In this document: in pieces, positions 8,190-16,238 of the stretch
Layout: each line of letters opens with the position of its first letter
Numbering within the stretch: the first letter of the stretch is position 1
Assembly: GCF_001013905.1 (NCBI RefSeq)
Contig: NZ_LN831790.1
Location: 1,922,001-1,986,000 of the forward strand
Direction of reading: 5' to 3'
DNA length: 64,000 nucleotides
Source: Streptomyces leeuwenhoekii
Lineage (GTDB): Bacteria; Actinomycetota; Actinomycetes; Streptomycetales; Streptomycetaceae
The notes under the pieces: model-generated
Seen by the model: the letters and a program-made list of their open reading frames with translations, nothing else
Database searches by the model: none
What the model was told of the DNA's origin: nothing
Program-made: the position numbers and the translations under genes

Positions 8190-8565
8190 CCCGCGACGAC
8201 GGTGCGCCCCCGGCCCGGACCACGGGCCGGAGGCCGTCCGCTGTCCGCCCCCGGCCGCGGACGGGACACCTCGGGTGCTCCGGATGCTCCGGGTGTTCTT
8301 CACCACAGCTACTGCAAAGCTTCGCGGTCGAGGTGTGGCGATATGGCCTGTGGATGTGCCGATTTGCCGTAGCCCACCGCCTTGGAGGGCCGCGCACCCG
8401 TGCCCCGGGTGCAGAATTACCGCTGCGTGTCGACGGCTTTATGATCGTTAACGAATCAACCTCTCCGTGCCCGCATCCCTGTCGCCGGAGATTCTTGGCG
8501 ACCGCGAACGCGCCTGACGCAGCGGGGCCGACGCGCGGTGACACGTATCAAGAAAGGTGAACACC
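8190..8565. other. 376-bp gap after lacI-type gene
   Basis: No coding sequence is supported here. The first part is GC-rich with short direct repeats (GCTCCGG, near 8277-8295). The second part is notably AT-richer for this genome and carries the promoter candidate at 8417-8445, giving the downstream YceI-domain gene an untranslated leader of about 110 bases. Confidence 0.5.
8417..8445 (+). promoter_or_regulatory. Promoter for the YceI-domain gene
   Basis: TTACCG (8417-8422) and TATGAT (8440-8445) with a 17-bp spacer, in an AT-rich pocket. The -10 hexamer is close to consensus and the -35 moderate. Confidence 0.5.
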
Positions 8566-9480
8566 ATGGCCTTCGGACTGCTCCGACGCTGGCGCTCCGC
8601 CGGTACGTCCGGTGCCGCGCCGGTCCTCTCGGTTCCCCTGCCGGACGGCGCGGGGGCGTTCGCCTGCGAGGTCGTCGACCCCACCGGGCAGCCCATGGGC
8701 GGAGCCGAGGTCACCGTGACCGCGCTGGGCAACCACCGCATAGCGGCCCAGGGCACGACCGACCCGTACGGCTTCTTCACCGCGACGCTGCCCCCGGGCT
8801 CGTACAGCGTGCGGATGATGGCCGACGGCCTGACACCCGCCCGCGAGACCGTGGAGATAGCCGCCGGTGCGGCGCTTCCGCCCACGCGCGTGATGCTGCA
8901 TCCCGCCCCGCAGCAGGAACTCCCGCCGCCCGGCACGTGGTTGTTCGACCCGCCGCACACCGCCATCCGATTCATCGCCAAGCACGTGGGCATGGCCCAT
9001 GTGCACGGCCGCTTCACCAGCTTCGACGGCGCCATCCGCGTCGCGCCGACCATGGCGGACTCCCAGGTCTCGGTGCGCATCGAGGCCGCCAGCATCACCA
9101 CGGGGAACAAGACCCGCGACAACCACCTGCGGTCCGCCGACTTCCTCGACGTCGAGCGCTACCCGTACATCGACTTCGTCAGCTCCCGGTTCGTCTTCCA
9201 GGGCGGCTCGAAGTGGACCCTGCACGGCACGCTCACCATGCACGGCACCAGCCGCTCCGTCGGACTCGACACGACGTACCTCGGCACGGTGAACGGCGGT
9301 TACGATCAGGAGCTGCGCTGCGCGGCCCTGGCCAAGACCGAACTGCACCGCGAGGACTTCACGCTCAACTGGCGCTCGATGCTGGCGCGCGGCATCGCGG
9401 TCGTCGGGCCGACCGTCCAGCTCGAGCTGGACGTCCAGGCGATGTACCACACCCACGACACCCCCACCCCGCCGGAGTAG
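8566..9480 (+). CDS. YceI-domain protein with N-terminal carrier-like domain
   Basis: A 304-aa two-domain protein. Residues about 20-105 form a carboxypeptidase-regulatory-like beta-sandwich (DPTGQPMGGAEVTVTALG, TTDPYGFFTATLPPGSYSV). Residues about 125-300 are a YceI lipocalin-like domain (WLFDPPHTAIRFIAKHVGMA, VHGRFTSFDGAIRV, TRDNHLRSADFLDVERYP). YceI proteins bind isoprenoid or other long-chain lipids in a beta-barrel. No signal peptide is visible, unlike the periplasmic E. coli protein, so this one appears cytoplasmic. ATG 8566 is chosen because AAAGG lies 8 bases upstream; the GTG at 8557 overlaps that site. It stands alone with its own promoter and ends at a very strong hairpin. Confidence 0.9.
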   Translation: MAFGLLRRWRSAGTSGAAPVLSVPLPDGAGAFACEVVDPTGQPMGGAEVTVTALGNHRIAAQGTTDPYGFFTATLPPGSYSVRMMADGLTPARETVEIAAGAALPPTRVMLHPAPQQELPPPGTWLFDPPHTAIRFIAKHVGMAHVHGRFTSFDGAIRVAPTMADSQVSVRIEAASITTGNKTRDNHLRSADFLDVERYPYIDFVSSRFVFQGGSKWTLHGTLTMHGTSRSVGLDTTYLGTVNGGYDQELRCAALAKTELHREDFTLNWRSMLARGIAVVGPTVQLELDVQAMYHTHDTPTPPE

Positions 9481-9518
9481 GCGGACCGGCCGGAGCCGTC
9501 CGGCCCTTCTCCCGGGAC

Positions 9519-9568
9519 CGGCCGCGCCGTCCCGGGGTCCCGGCCGGGACCCCGGGACGGCGCGGCCG
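9519..9568. terminator. 50-bp perfect palindrome, bidirectional terminator
   Basis: Every one of 25 base pairs matches around the centre 9543/9544, with no loop in the DNA. It lies between the stop codons of the rightward YceI-domain gene and the leftward CBM2 gene, and no T-tract follows on either side. It would form an extremely stable hairpin in either transcript. Confidence 0.8.
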
Positions 9569-9576
9569 TCGGGCTG

Positions 9577-10782
9577 TCAGCAGCCGATGGGGGCGGAGGA
9601 GACGGCCACGTCGTCGAACCACAGGGTGTCGTCGCCCGTCCCGTAGCTCTCCCAGCCCAGCCGCAGCGCGGTGGGCCGGGGCGGAGTGGTGCGGACGAGC
9701 CACTGCTGGTCGATGTCCTGGGTGGGGACACCGTCGGCGTGCAGGCCCGCGATCCGCTCGTCACCGAGCCAGGTGTCGAGCTTGGGGGCGCTCGTGTCGA
9801 TCGCGAACCGCAGGCACTGCCAGACCCCGGTCGGCAGCGGCTTGCTCAGGGCCACCCCGGCCGGGCTCTGGGCGGGCAGGGTGGCGTCGTCGCTCTCCCG
9901 GTTCCACTGCAGGGCGCCGTTCTGGCCCCCCACGCGCAGGCTCCGCCCGCCCTGGGAGGCGTCGGGCAGGGAGACGAAGGTGACGTGGGCGGCGGGGAGC
10001 GGGGTGGTGTGCCGCACCCACATGCGCACGTACATCACCGGTCCGACCGAGGACAGGTCCGCGGTGGCGGCGACGAAGGCGTGGTTGCAGTACCCGGCCC
10101 GGCCGTCCACCCGCAGCGACCTGCTGCCGCTGTGCGCGACCGCGGTGTCGACGGCGGCCGTGCCGGTGCCCTGGCAGTCGGGCGCGGTGAACCGCCAGGC
10201 GCCGGACGGGGCCGGGCCGGTCTGGTCCTCGAAGTCCGAGCAGATCACCGCGCCGCCGCACTCCGCGCCGGGCGGCGGGGTCGTCGTCGGGGGCGGAGTC
10301 GTGGGCGGCGGAGTCGTCGGGGGCGGGGTGGTGGGCGGCGGGGTCGTCGGGGACGGGGTGCCGCCACCGCCGCAGGACACGCCGTTGAGGGCGAAGTCGC
10401 TCGGGGCCGGGTCGGCCGTCCGCCAGGTTCCCTGGAGCCCGAACTCCGCGGTGCCGCCCGTGGCCAGCGCCCCGTTCCAGCCCGCGTCGGCGGCGACGAC
10501 GGACGTGCCGGTCTGGGTGACGGTTGCGTTCCACGCCGACGTCACCCGCTGGTCGCCGGTGTAGGTCCAGGTCAGCCGCCAGCCGTTGAGCGCCGGGCCG
10601 AGATTGGTGACCTTGATCTGGGCGGTGTAGCCGCCGGTCCACTTGTTCACGGTGTAGTCGACCCGGCAGCCGGACTCCGCACCGCTCGCGGACATCGCCG
10701 TGAAACCGGACGCCAGCAGCGCGACGACCGTGAGGACCACGGCCCAGGGCCGGCGCGGTAATCGGGGGAGAAGGACGCGCAC
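9577..10782 (-). CDS. Secreted CBM2 protein with Cip1/lyase-like domain
   Basis: A 401-aa exported protein. Residues 1-35 form a signal peptide (LTVVALLASGFTAMSASGA). Residues about 38-137 are a family-2 cellulose-binding module with conserved Trp and the framing cysteines (CRVDYTVNKWTGGY to NGVSC). A PPTTP-repeat linker spans about 141-172. The C-terminal domain (about 175-401) resembles the jelly-roll Cip1/polysaccharide-lyase-like proteins (CSDFEDQTG, WLGDERIAGLHADG, TLWFDDVAV). A role in cellulose or plant-wall degradation is likely, although the catalytic activity is not established for this type. GTG 10782 has AGGAGG 5 bases upstream. A perfect CebR box sits just upstream, so cello-oligosaccharide induction is expected. 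Confidence 0.87.
   Translation of the reverse strand: MRVLLPRLPRRPWAVVLTVVALLASGFTAMSASGAESGCRVDYTVNKWTGGYTAQIKVTNLGPALNGWRLTWTYTGDQRVTSAWNATVTQTGTSVVAADAGWNGALATGGTAEFGLQGTWRTADPAPSDFALNGVSCGGGGTPSPTTPPPTTPPPTTPPPTTPPPTTTPPPGAECGGAVICSDFEDQTGPAPSGAWRFTAPDCQGTGTAAVDTAVAHSGSRSLRVDGRAGYCNHAFVAATADLSSVGPVMYVRMWVRHTTPLPAAHVTFVSLPDASQGGRSLRVGGQNGALQWNRESDDATLPAQSPAGVALSKPLPTGVWQCLRFAIDTSAPKLDTWLGDERIAGLHADGVPTQDIDQQWLVRTTPPRPTALRLGWESYGTGDDTLWFDDVAVSSAPIGC
10268..10360 (-). repeat. Pro-Thr linker repeat (PPTTP)
   Basis: A run of 15-bp units encodes PTTPP repeats forming the flexible linker between the CBM2 and the C-terminal domain. Length variation between strains would be expected. Confidence 0.7.
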
Positions 10783-10810
10783 GTGTGCCTCCTAGGTGGG
10801 GGGAGGTGAC

Positions 10811-10830
10811 CCTTGGGAGCGCTCCCAAGG
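10811..10830. promoter_or_regulatory. CebR box, CBM2 gene
   Basis: CCTTGGGAGCGCTCCCAAGG is a perfect 20-bp palindrome containing the exact CebR consensus TGGGAGCGCTCCCA (10814-10827). CebR is the LacI-family cellobiose/cellotriose-responsive repressor of Streptomyces cellulase genes. The site is 29-48 bp upstream of the CBM2 gene start. Confidence 0.9.
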
Positions 10831-10834
10831 GTCG

Positions 10835-10865
10835 GACGGGGCGCCGGCCCGGCCGGCGCCCCGTC
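10835..10865. terminator. Terminator hairpin after GH5 gene
   Basis: A perfect 15-bp inverted repeat with a single-base loop (centre 10850), starting 6 bp beyond the stop of the leftward cellulase gene. It separates the cellulase transcript from the next CebR-controlled gene. Confidence 0.75.
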
Positions 10866-10870
10866 GGCCG

Positions 10871-12271
10871 TCAGCTCGTGGGGAAGCTGTCGGGAGTACT
10901 GATCCGGCTCTTGAGCAGCGCGCCGGACTCCGTCAGCACACCGCTGCTGCTGTAGTCGGTGCCGTTGCAGGTGCCGGGCTTGAAGGCCGCGCTGCTCTCG
11001 TTGGCCTCCGAGTAGGTCCAGTTCGCGTAGCTGATCTTCAGTTGGTCGAGCAGGTCCAGCCAGGCCACGCTGCTGGCCCGGTCCATCGTCCCGCCGCCGG
11101 TGGCGCTCACCGTGCCGAACTCGGTGACGAACAGCGGCAGCTTCGTGGCCGCCCGGCTCACCGTGGCGCGGTAGTTGTCCTTGTGGCTCGCGGCGTAGAA
11201 GTGGAACGCGTACATGATGTTGGTGGCGTTGACCGGGTTGTTGACGACCTCGGTCTCGTTGGAACCCTCCGAGACGCCCAGCGAGGACCAGGCGCGGGTG
11301 CCGACGATGACGACGGCGTCCGGGTCGGCGGCGCGGATCACCGGGATGACCTGCTCGGCGTAGTTCTTGATGGCCGCCCAGCTCACGCCGTTGGGCTCAT
11401 TGGCGATCTCGTAGATCACGTTCTTCTTGGCCGCGTTGCGGGCGGCGACGGAGGCGAAGAACGTCTTCGCGCGGTCGAGGTTGTAGTTCGGGTCGCCCGG
11501 CGTCAGCGTGTGGAAGTCGATCAGCGCGTACATGCCCCGGGCCTCGGCCATGTCGACCAGGCTGTTGACGCGGCTGGTGAAGCCGGCCGGGTCGGTCTCG
11601 TACCCCTGCTCCTGCACGTACATGGCGATGCGGAACAGGTCCGACTTCCAGTCCTTGGCCAGCGCGTCCAGGGACGCGTTGTTGTAGCACTGGTTGAACC
11701 ACTGGATGCCGTGGGTGCTCATGCCGCGCAGTTGGATGGGGCGGTTGTACTGGTTGCACAGGTTCACCCCGCAGACGCGGAGCTGCCCGTTGATGCCGAC
11801 GGGCGTGCCGGTGCCGGGATCCGGGTCGGGCGGGGGCTCCTCCCCTCCGACGGAGCCCGTACAGGGCACACCGTTGAGCGTGAACGCCGTGGGCTTGGCG
11901 TTGCTGCCCGTGAAGGAACCGGTGAAGCCCAGGTCGGCCGACGCGCCGGTGGCCAGCGTGCGGTTCCAGTCGACGTTGGTGGCGCTGACCGTGGAGCCGG
12001 ACTGCGACCAGGTGGCGTTCCAGCCCTGGACCACCTTCTGCCCGGCGTCCGGCATGGTGAACTTCAGCGTCCATCCGGTGACGGGAGAGCCCAGGTTGGT
12101 GACCTTCACCCCGGCCTGGAAGCCTCCCTGCCACTGGCTGGCGACCGTGTAGTCGACCCGGCAGCCGGTCGCGGCCTCCGCCTGGGGGGCGGCCACCGTC
12201 CCGGGGGCGGTCAGCGCCGAGAGGCCCAGGGCCGTCGCGCAGGTCGCCAGTAAGGCCATCATGCGTTTCAA
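10871..12271 (-). CDS. Secreted GH5 endoglucanase with CBM2
   Basis: A 466-aa cellulase. The signal peptide covers residues 1 to about 35. A family-2 CBM follows (CRVDYTVASQWQGGFQAGV, about 38-140, closing at NGVPC), then an acidic-proline linker (EEPPPDPDPGTGTP). The GH5 catalytic domain starts near VGINGQLRVCG. The acid/base is the Glu of NEP (IANEPNG, about residue 292) and the nucleophile is the Glu of VTEFG (about 384). The best start is TTG 12271, because GAGGAGG lies 6 bases upstream; ATG 12262 is the alternative. A CebR box lies about 36-49 bp upstream of the start. Expected to cut beta-1,4-glucan outside the cell and be induced by cello-oligosaccharides. Confidence 0.94.
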   Translation of the reverse strand: MKRMMALLATCATALGLSALTAPGTVAAPQAEAATGCRVDYTVASQWQGGFQAGVKVTNLGSPVTGWTLKFTMPDAGQKVVQGWNATWSQSGSTVSATNVDWNRTLATGASADLGFTGSFTGSNAKPTAFTLNGVPCTGSVGGEEPPPDPDPGTGTPVGINGQLRVCGVNLCNQYNRPIQLRGMSTHGIQWFNQCYNNASLDALAKDWKSDLFRIAMYVQEQGYETDPAGFTSRVNSLVDMAEARGMYALIDFHTLTPGDPNYNLDRAKTFFASVAARNAAKKNVIYEIANEPNGVSWAAIKNYAEQVIPVIRAADPDAVVIVGTRAWSSLGVSEGSNETEVVNNPVNATNIMYAFHFYAASHKDNYRATVSRAATKLPLFVTEFGTVSATGGGTMDRASSVAWLDLLDQLKISYANWTYSEANESSAAFKPGTCNGTDYSSSGVLTESGALLKSRISTPDSFPTS

Positions 12272-12306
12272 AGCGTTCCTCCTCGTGCGAAGCGGATGCA
12301 GCGCGA

Positions 12307-12320
12307 TGGGAGCGCTCCCA
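12307..12320. promoter_or_regulatory. CebR box, GH5 cellulase gene
   Basis: An exact TGGGAGCGCTCCCA palindrome, the second perfect CebR operator within 1.5 kb. It lies just upstream of the GH5 cellulase start. Confidence 0.9.
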
Positions 12321-12412
12321 AAGCCCATCGGCCCGAGACCGTACACCTGTGCTCGGTGCGCGTACAGGGATTCGACCGGCCCGATACGGAACGCCGCGCC
12401 GGGGACCGGCGG

Positions 12413-13069
12413 TTACCGGACGTCCGGCAGGCCCGCCGCCCACGCGATGCCACCGCCCAGGTGCGCGCGGAAGTCCGGGTCCCGGTACGCCTCGGCGGCG
12501 TGTCCGAGGGCGGTGTAGAACACCCGGCCGGCGCCCTGCTCCCGGCACCACACCAGCGGGTGGTCGCCGCCCATGCCGCCGCCCTCGTACGACGTCTCGT
12601 CGGCGGCGGCGAGCACGCGCGCCGAGCCGCGGGGGCTGGTGCGGAAGTCGTACCACTCGTCGGTGAACTCCCAGACGGCGGGCAGGTGCCGCGTGGCCGG
12701 GTGGTCGCGGTCCTCGACGAGGACCCGGCCGGGCTGGTACGCGGGGTGGCGGGCGAAGCGCGCGCCGAGCAGGTCGCCGTAGTACGGCCACGTGTACTCC
12801 GTGCAGGCCGCCGCGTGCACCCCGGCGAAGCCGCCGCCCGCCCCGACGTACGCGGCGAGCCGGGCCCGCCCCGCCGGGGTGAGCACCTCGCCGCTGGTGG
12901 AGAGGAAGACGACCGCGGCGTAGGCGTCCAGCGGCGCCTCCAGGACCGCCGGGTCCTCCGTGTGGTCGACGCCGAAGCCGTCGAGCGAGCGCAGGGCGTC
13001 GACGGCGGCGGGGATGGAGTCGTGACGGTAGTCGGTGGTGCGGGTGAAGACGAGCAGCCGGGAGGTCAT
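12413..13069 (-). CDS. ThuA-domain protein
   Basis: A 218-aa ThuA/trehalose-utilisation-type protein with the glutaminase-amidotransferase-like fold. Landmarks are LLVFTRTTDYRHDSI at the N-terminus, GGGFAGVHAAACTEYTWPYY in the centre and VWCREQGAGRVFYTALGH near the C-terminus. ThuA homologues act in trehalose or other sugar metabolism, but the single-domain Streptomyces forms have no proven reaction. ATG 13069 overlaps the stop of the lipoprotein gene by ATGA, so both come from one mRNA. Confidence 0.9.
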   Translation of the reverse strand: MTSRLLVFTRTTDYRHDSIPAAVDALRSLDGFGVDHTEDPAVLEAPLDAYAAVVFLSTSGEVLTPAGRARLAAYVGAGGGFAGVHAAACTEYTWPYYGDLLGARFARHPAYQPGRVLVEDRDHPATRHLPAVWEFTDEWYDFRTSPRGSARVLAAADETSYEGGGMGGDHPLVWCREQGAGRVFYTALGHAAEAYRDPDFRAHLGGGIAWAAGLPDVR

Positions 13070-13746
13070 CAGCCGCCCGCCCGCACGTCGTTGCGGGGCG
13101 CTCCGTCACCGACGGAGGGCAGGTCGCCGCGTTCCACCGGGGGCGCGGTGGCCGCGGGATCCGCCGGGGGCAGGAGGGCGGCCGTCTCGGCGGCGTCGGG
13201 CCGGTGCACCGCCCGGGCCGCCGCGCGCAGCACCTCGCGCGGTACGGCGTCCGCCTCGCCGGAGACCCGCACCACGTGTCCGTCCTCGGGCAGGGCGTAC
13301 TCGTGCCACCCCGCGCCGGTGCGGTACCAGAGGCCGCCGTCGCGCGCGCACACCGCCGGCTCGCCGGCCAAGTCGCCGACGGGCCGCTCGGGGCAGGTGC
13401 CGGCGTCGATCGAGCCCCTCTCGGCGGAGAGCCGGAGCTGCGCGCCGGTGGCCCGTGCGACGTAGATGGCGGAGAAGCCGTCGTCGCCGAGCACACCGAC
13501 GGACTGCCGGGCCAGGGCGTAGCCGGACGCCTCGGTCACGTAGACGAGTTCGGGCGCCACGCCCAGCGCGCGGGCGCGGGCGTCCAGCTCCCCGCGGCCG
13601 GCCGGGGACGCGGACGCGGCGGGCCCGGCGGACCCGCCCGGTTGACCGGCGGCCGGGCCGGACCCCGGCCGCTCGGTGCCGCAGGCGGCGAGCAGCACGA
13701 GAGCCGGCAGCAGCAACGAGGGCAGCAGGCGCGGGGAACGCATCAT
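13069..13746 (-). CDS. Putative secreted lipoprotein
   Basis: A 225-aa protein with a lipobox (LVLLAAC-G, Cys about 22) after a short basic start and hydrophobic core, so it should be lipid-anchored outside the membrane. A low-complexity Gly/Ala/Pro/Ser spacer follows. The mature part has two cysteines that may pair (around GTCPER and AVCARDG) and no family I recognise. The start is the tandem ATG at 13746/13743. The gene is translationally coupled to the ThuA gene downstream. Function unknown. Confidence 0.75.
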   Translation of the reverse strand: MMRSPRLLPSLLLPALVLLAACGTERPGSGPAAGQPGGSAGPAASASPAGRGELDARARALGVAPELVYVTEASGYALARQSVGVLGDDGFSAIYVARATGAQLRLSAERGSIDAGTCPERPVGDLAGEPAVCARDGGLWYRTGAGWHEYALPEDGHVVRVSGEADAVPREVLRAAARAVHRPDAAETAALLPPADPAATAPPVERGDLPSVGDGAPRNDVRAGG

Positions 13747-13906
13747 GCGGCCATCTTGCCGTACAGGTGTTCCCCGGCGGGCCGGACGGAGCGGACGCGC
13801 GCCTGGCGGGACCGGTGACGGCCGGTCGACCGCTCGGCGGGCTCCCGGGGGCGCGTGTCCGATTCCTTCAAGACGCGGCGCGGGCGTGATCCCTAACGTT
13901 CCCCAC

Positions 13907-14308
13907 ATGACCGCACGATTCGACGCCGTCGGCCTGGTCGTCTCCGACATGGCCGCTTCCGTGACCTTCTACCGCCGCCTCGGTTTCGCCTTCCCGGAGG
14001 GTGCCGAGACGGCTCCGCACGCCGAGGCCGTGCTGCCCGGTGGTATCCGGCTGCTGCTCGACACCGAGGAGAGCGTCCGCTCCTTCCACCCCGGATGGCG
14101 CCCGCCCACCGGGAGCGGGCGGGCCTCGCTGGCCCTGCTCTGCGACCGGCCCGAGGAGGTGGACGCGCTGTACGAGGATCTCGTCGGCGCCGGTCACCAG
14201 GGCGAGCTCAAGCCCTGGGACGCCGTCTGGGGGCAGCGGTACGCCATCGTGAACGACCCGGACGGCAACGGCGTCGACCTCTTCGCGCCGCTACCGTCGG
14301 CCCAGTAG
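13907..14308 (+). CDS. VOC family protein
   Basis: A 133-aa glyoxalase/bleomycin-resistance-fold protein. The first module reads FDAVGLVVSDMAASVTFYRR and the last IVNDPDGNGVDLFAPL. The residues usually used for metal are partly replaced, so it may bind a ligand rather than catalyse. There is no ribosome-binding site, and TAACGT lies 8 bases before the ATG, which suggests a leaderless transcript. It is convergent with the AraC gene, overlapping its 3' end by 18 bp. Confidence 0.88.
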   Translation: MTARFDAVGLVVSDMAASVTFYRRLGFAFPEGAETAPHAEAVLPGGIRLLLDTEESVRSFHPGWRPPTGSGRASLALLCDRPEEVDALYEDLVGAGHQGELKPWDAVWGQRYAIVNDPDGNGVDLFAPLPSAQ

Positions 14309-14977
14309 CCCGCTCGGGGCCAGGCCCGTCAACCGCCGCACCTCACGGCTGAGGTGGGCCTGGTCCGCGTACCCGGCCCGGGCGGCGGTCTCCGCCAGGG
14401 GCACGCCGCCCCGGGCCAGCGCCAGGGCGCGCCGCAGCCGCAGTATCCGGGCCAGCGTCTTGGGGCCGTAGCCGAAGGCGGCCAGGGAGCGGCGGTGCAG
14501 CGCGCGGGCGCCCAGACCGAGCGCGTCGGCCGTCTCGGCGACCGGGCGGCCCGCGGCCAGCGCGGCCACGACCCGGCGCAGGAGGGGGTCGGGGGGAGCG
14601 GTGCCGGCCGCCCGTTCCAGCGCCAGCCGCTCCAGCGCGCCGGCCTGGTCGGCGGCGGCGTTCACCCGGGCGGTGAGCTGCCGCACCCGGGCGGCGGGCC
14701 ACAGATCGGCGAGTTCGACACGCCGGTCGCGCAGCTCGTGGGCGGGCACCCCCAGCAGGGCGGGCGCGGTGCCGGGGTAGAAGCGGACGCCGGCCCAGCG
14801 GCCGGACGGGCCCTCGGCGAGGTGCGCGCGGGTGTCCGGGCCGGCGACCAGCAGCCGCCCCTCGTGCCACAGCAGGTCCATGCAGCCGTCCGGCAGGATC
14901 CGCGCGGCATCGGGCCCGGAGGGGGCGTTCGTCCACACCACCGCGCCGCTCAGCCGGGACGCACGCTCGGTGTACAC
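14291..14977 (-). CDS. AraC-family transcriptional regulator
   Basis: A 228-aa regulator. The N-terminal half (ILPDGCMDLLWHEGRLLVAG, GVRFYPGTAPALLGVP) is the sensor type often found with small AraC proteins of Streptomyces. The C-terminal half carries two helix-turn-helix motifs (ALGLGARALHRRSLAAFGYG and PLAETAARAGYADQAHLSRE). The start is GTG 14977, only 4 bp beyond the YihY gene stop. Paired with the convergent VOC gene, but no target is evident. Confidence 0.88.
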   Translation of the reverse strand: MYTERASRLSGAVVWTNAPSGPDAARILPDGCMDLLWHEGRLLVAGPDTRAHLAEGPSGRWAGVRFYPGTAPALLGVPAHELRDRRVELADLWPAARVRQLTARVNAAADQAGALERLALERAAGTAPPDPLLRRVVAALAAGRPVAETADALGLGARALHRRSLAAFGYGPKTLARILRLRRALALARGGVPLAETAARAGYADQAHLSREVRRLTGLAPSGLLGRR

Positions 14978-14981
14978 GTGC

Positions 14982-16106
14982 CTAGGAGTCCTCCGGCTTC
15001 TGCGGCGGGGTCGCCCTGGCGTGGGCGCGCAGCCGGGCGGTGACGTCCTCCGGCGGCAGGAAGCGCGACCAGCGCTCGGGGAACTCGGAGGGCATGTCGG
15101 GGTCGGCGGCGCCGCTCGCGGCGGCCCGGGCGACGTACTCGGCGACCTGCGCCTGGCGCAGCCGCTCGTTGGCCTCGCGGGCCGCGGCCGTGGCGGCGGC
15201 CGGCCAGACCCGGTCGATCGCGGCGTTGACCGCGGCGCCGACGAGCACGGCGAAGGCGGACACGCCGATCCACAGCAGCACGGCGACGGGCGCGGCCAGC
15301 GAGCCGTAGATGGTGGGCCCCTCCACGGTGCTGGTGAGGTAGATGCGCAGCAGGAAGCTGCCCAGCACCCACATCCCGAGGGCGACCAGCGCGCCGGGGA
15401 CGTCCTCGATCCACGGGGAGCGCACCGGGACGGACACGTGGTAGAGCGTCGTCAGGAACACGATCGACAGGACGATGACGACGGGCCAGTACAGCACCTG
15501 CACGACCGTCGCCGACCACGGCACCACCCGCACCACCGCGTCCGGCCCGGCCACCATCAGCGGCAGCGCCACCGAGCCGATCAGCAGCGCCACGACGAAC
15601 AGGGCGAACGCCAGCAGGCGGGTCTTGACGATGCCCCGGACGCCGTCGAGCCCGTACATCACGGTGATGGTGTCGATGAAGACGTTCACCGCGCGCGAGC
15701 CCGACCAGAGCGCGAACAGGAAGCCGAGGGAGATCACGTCCACCCGGCCGCCCTTCATCACGTCGTGCAGGATCGGCTCGGCGATCTCGTGCACGCCCCG
15801 GTCGGACAGGACCGCCCGGGAGGCGTCGAGGATGTTGGTCCGCAGGCTCTGGATGGTGTCCGCGCCGGTCCACATGTCGACGTAGCCGAGCAGTCCGATG
15901 ATGCTCAGCAGCAGCGGGGGCACGGACAGCAGGGTGAAGAACGCGGCCTCGGCCGCCAGGCCCAGGATGCGGTACTCCATGCAGGAGTTGACGGTGTCCT
16001 TGAGCAACAGCCAGGCGGTCCTGCGCTTGGAGACGTTCCGGTAGAGGGCACGGGCCCGGTGGAGCCGGCCGGAGGGCCGCTCGGAGGTTTCACTTGCTGG
16101 CTGCAC
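14982..16106 (-). CDS. YihY/BrkB-family membrane protein
   Basis: A 374-aa inner-membrane protein of the YihY/virulence factor BrkB family with about six transmembrane segments: LGLAAEAAFFTLLSVPPLLL, VDVISLGFLFALWSGSRAVN, LLAFALFVVALLIGSVALPL, VLYWPVVIVLSIVFLTTLYH, ALVALGMWVLGSFLLRIYL and LLWIGVSAFAVLVGAAVNAA. The C-terminal tail of about 80 residues is cytoplasmic and charged. The family was once called RNase BN by mistake; the actual role is unproven. The start is GTG 16106, with only AGGAC directly before it. Confidence 0.9.
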   Translation of the reverse strand: MQPASETSERPSGRLHRARALYRNVSKRRTAWLLLKDTVNSCMEYRILGLAAEAAFFTLLSVPPLLLSIIGLLGYVDMWTGADTIQSLRTNILDASRAVLSDRGVHEIAEPILHDVMKGGRVDVISLGFLFALWSGSRAVNVFIDTITVMYGLDGVRGIVKTRLLAFALFVVALLIGSVALPLMVAGPDAVVRVVPWSATVVQVLYWPVVIVLSIVFLTTLYHVSVPVRSPWIEDVPGALVALGMWVLGSFLLRIYLTSTVEGPTIYGSLAAPVAVLLWIGVSAFAVLVGAAVNAAIDRVWPAAATAAAREANERLRQAQVAEYVARAAASGAADPDMPSEFPERWSRFLPPEDVTARLRAHARATPPQKPEDS

Positions 16107-16238
16107 GTCCTAAAGGTATCCGCCGCGCGCGGCTGCCCTCACCCGCGGACCGCACCCGGAGCGCACCGGATCGGAACGATCCCTTCCGGTGGCCGGACGT
16201 ACTCCCCTCGCGGGTGCGGGCGCGGTAGGTTCGCAGGC

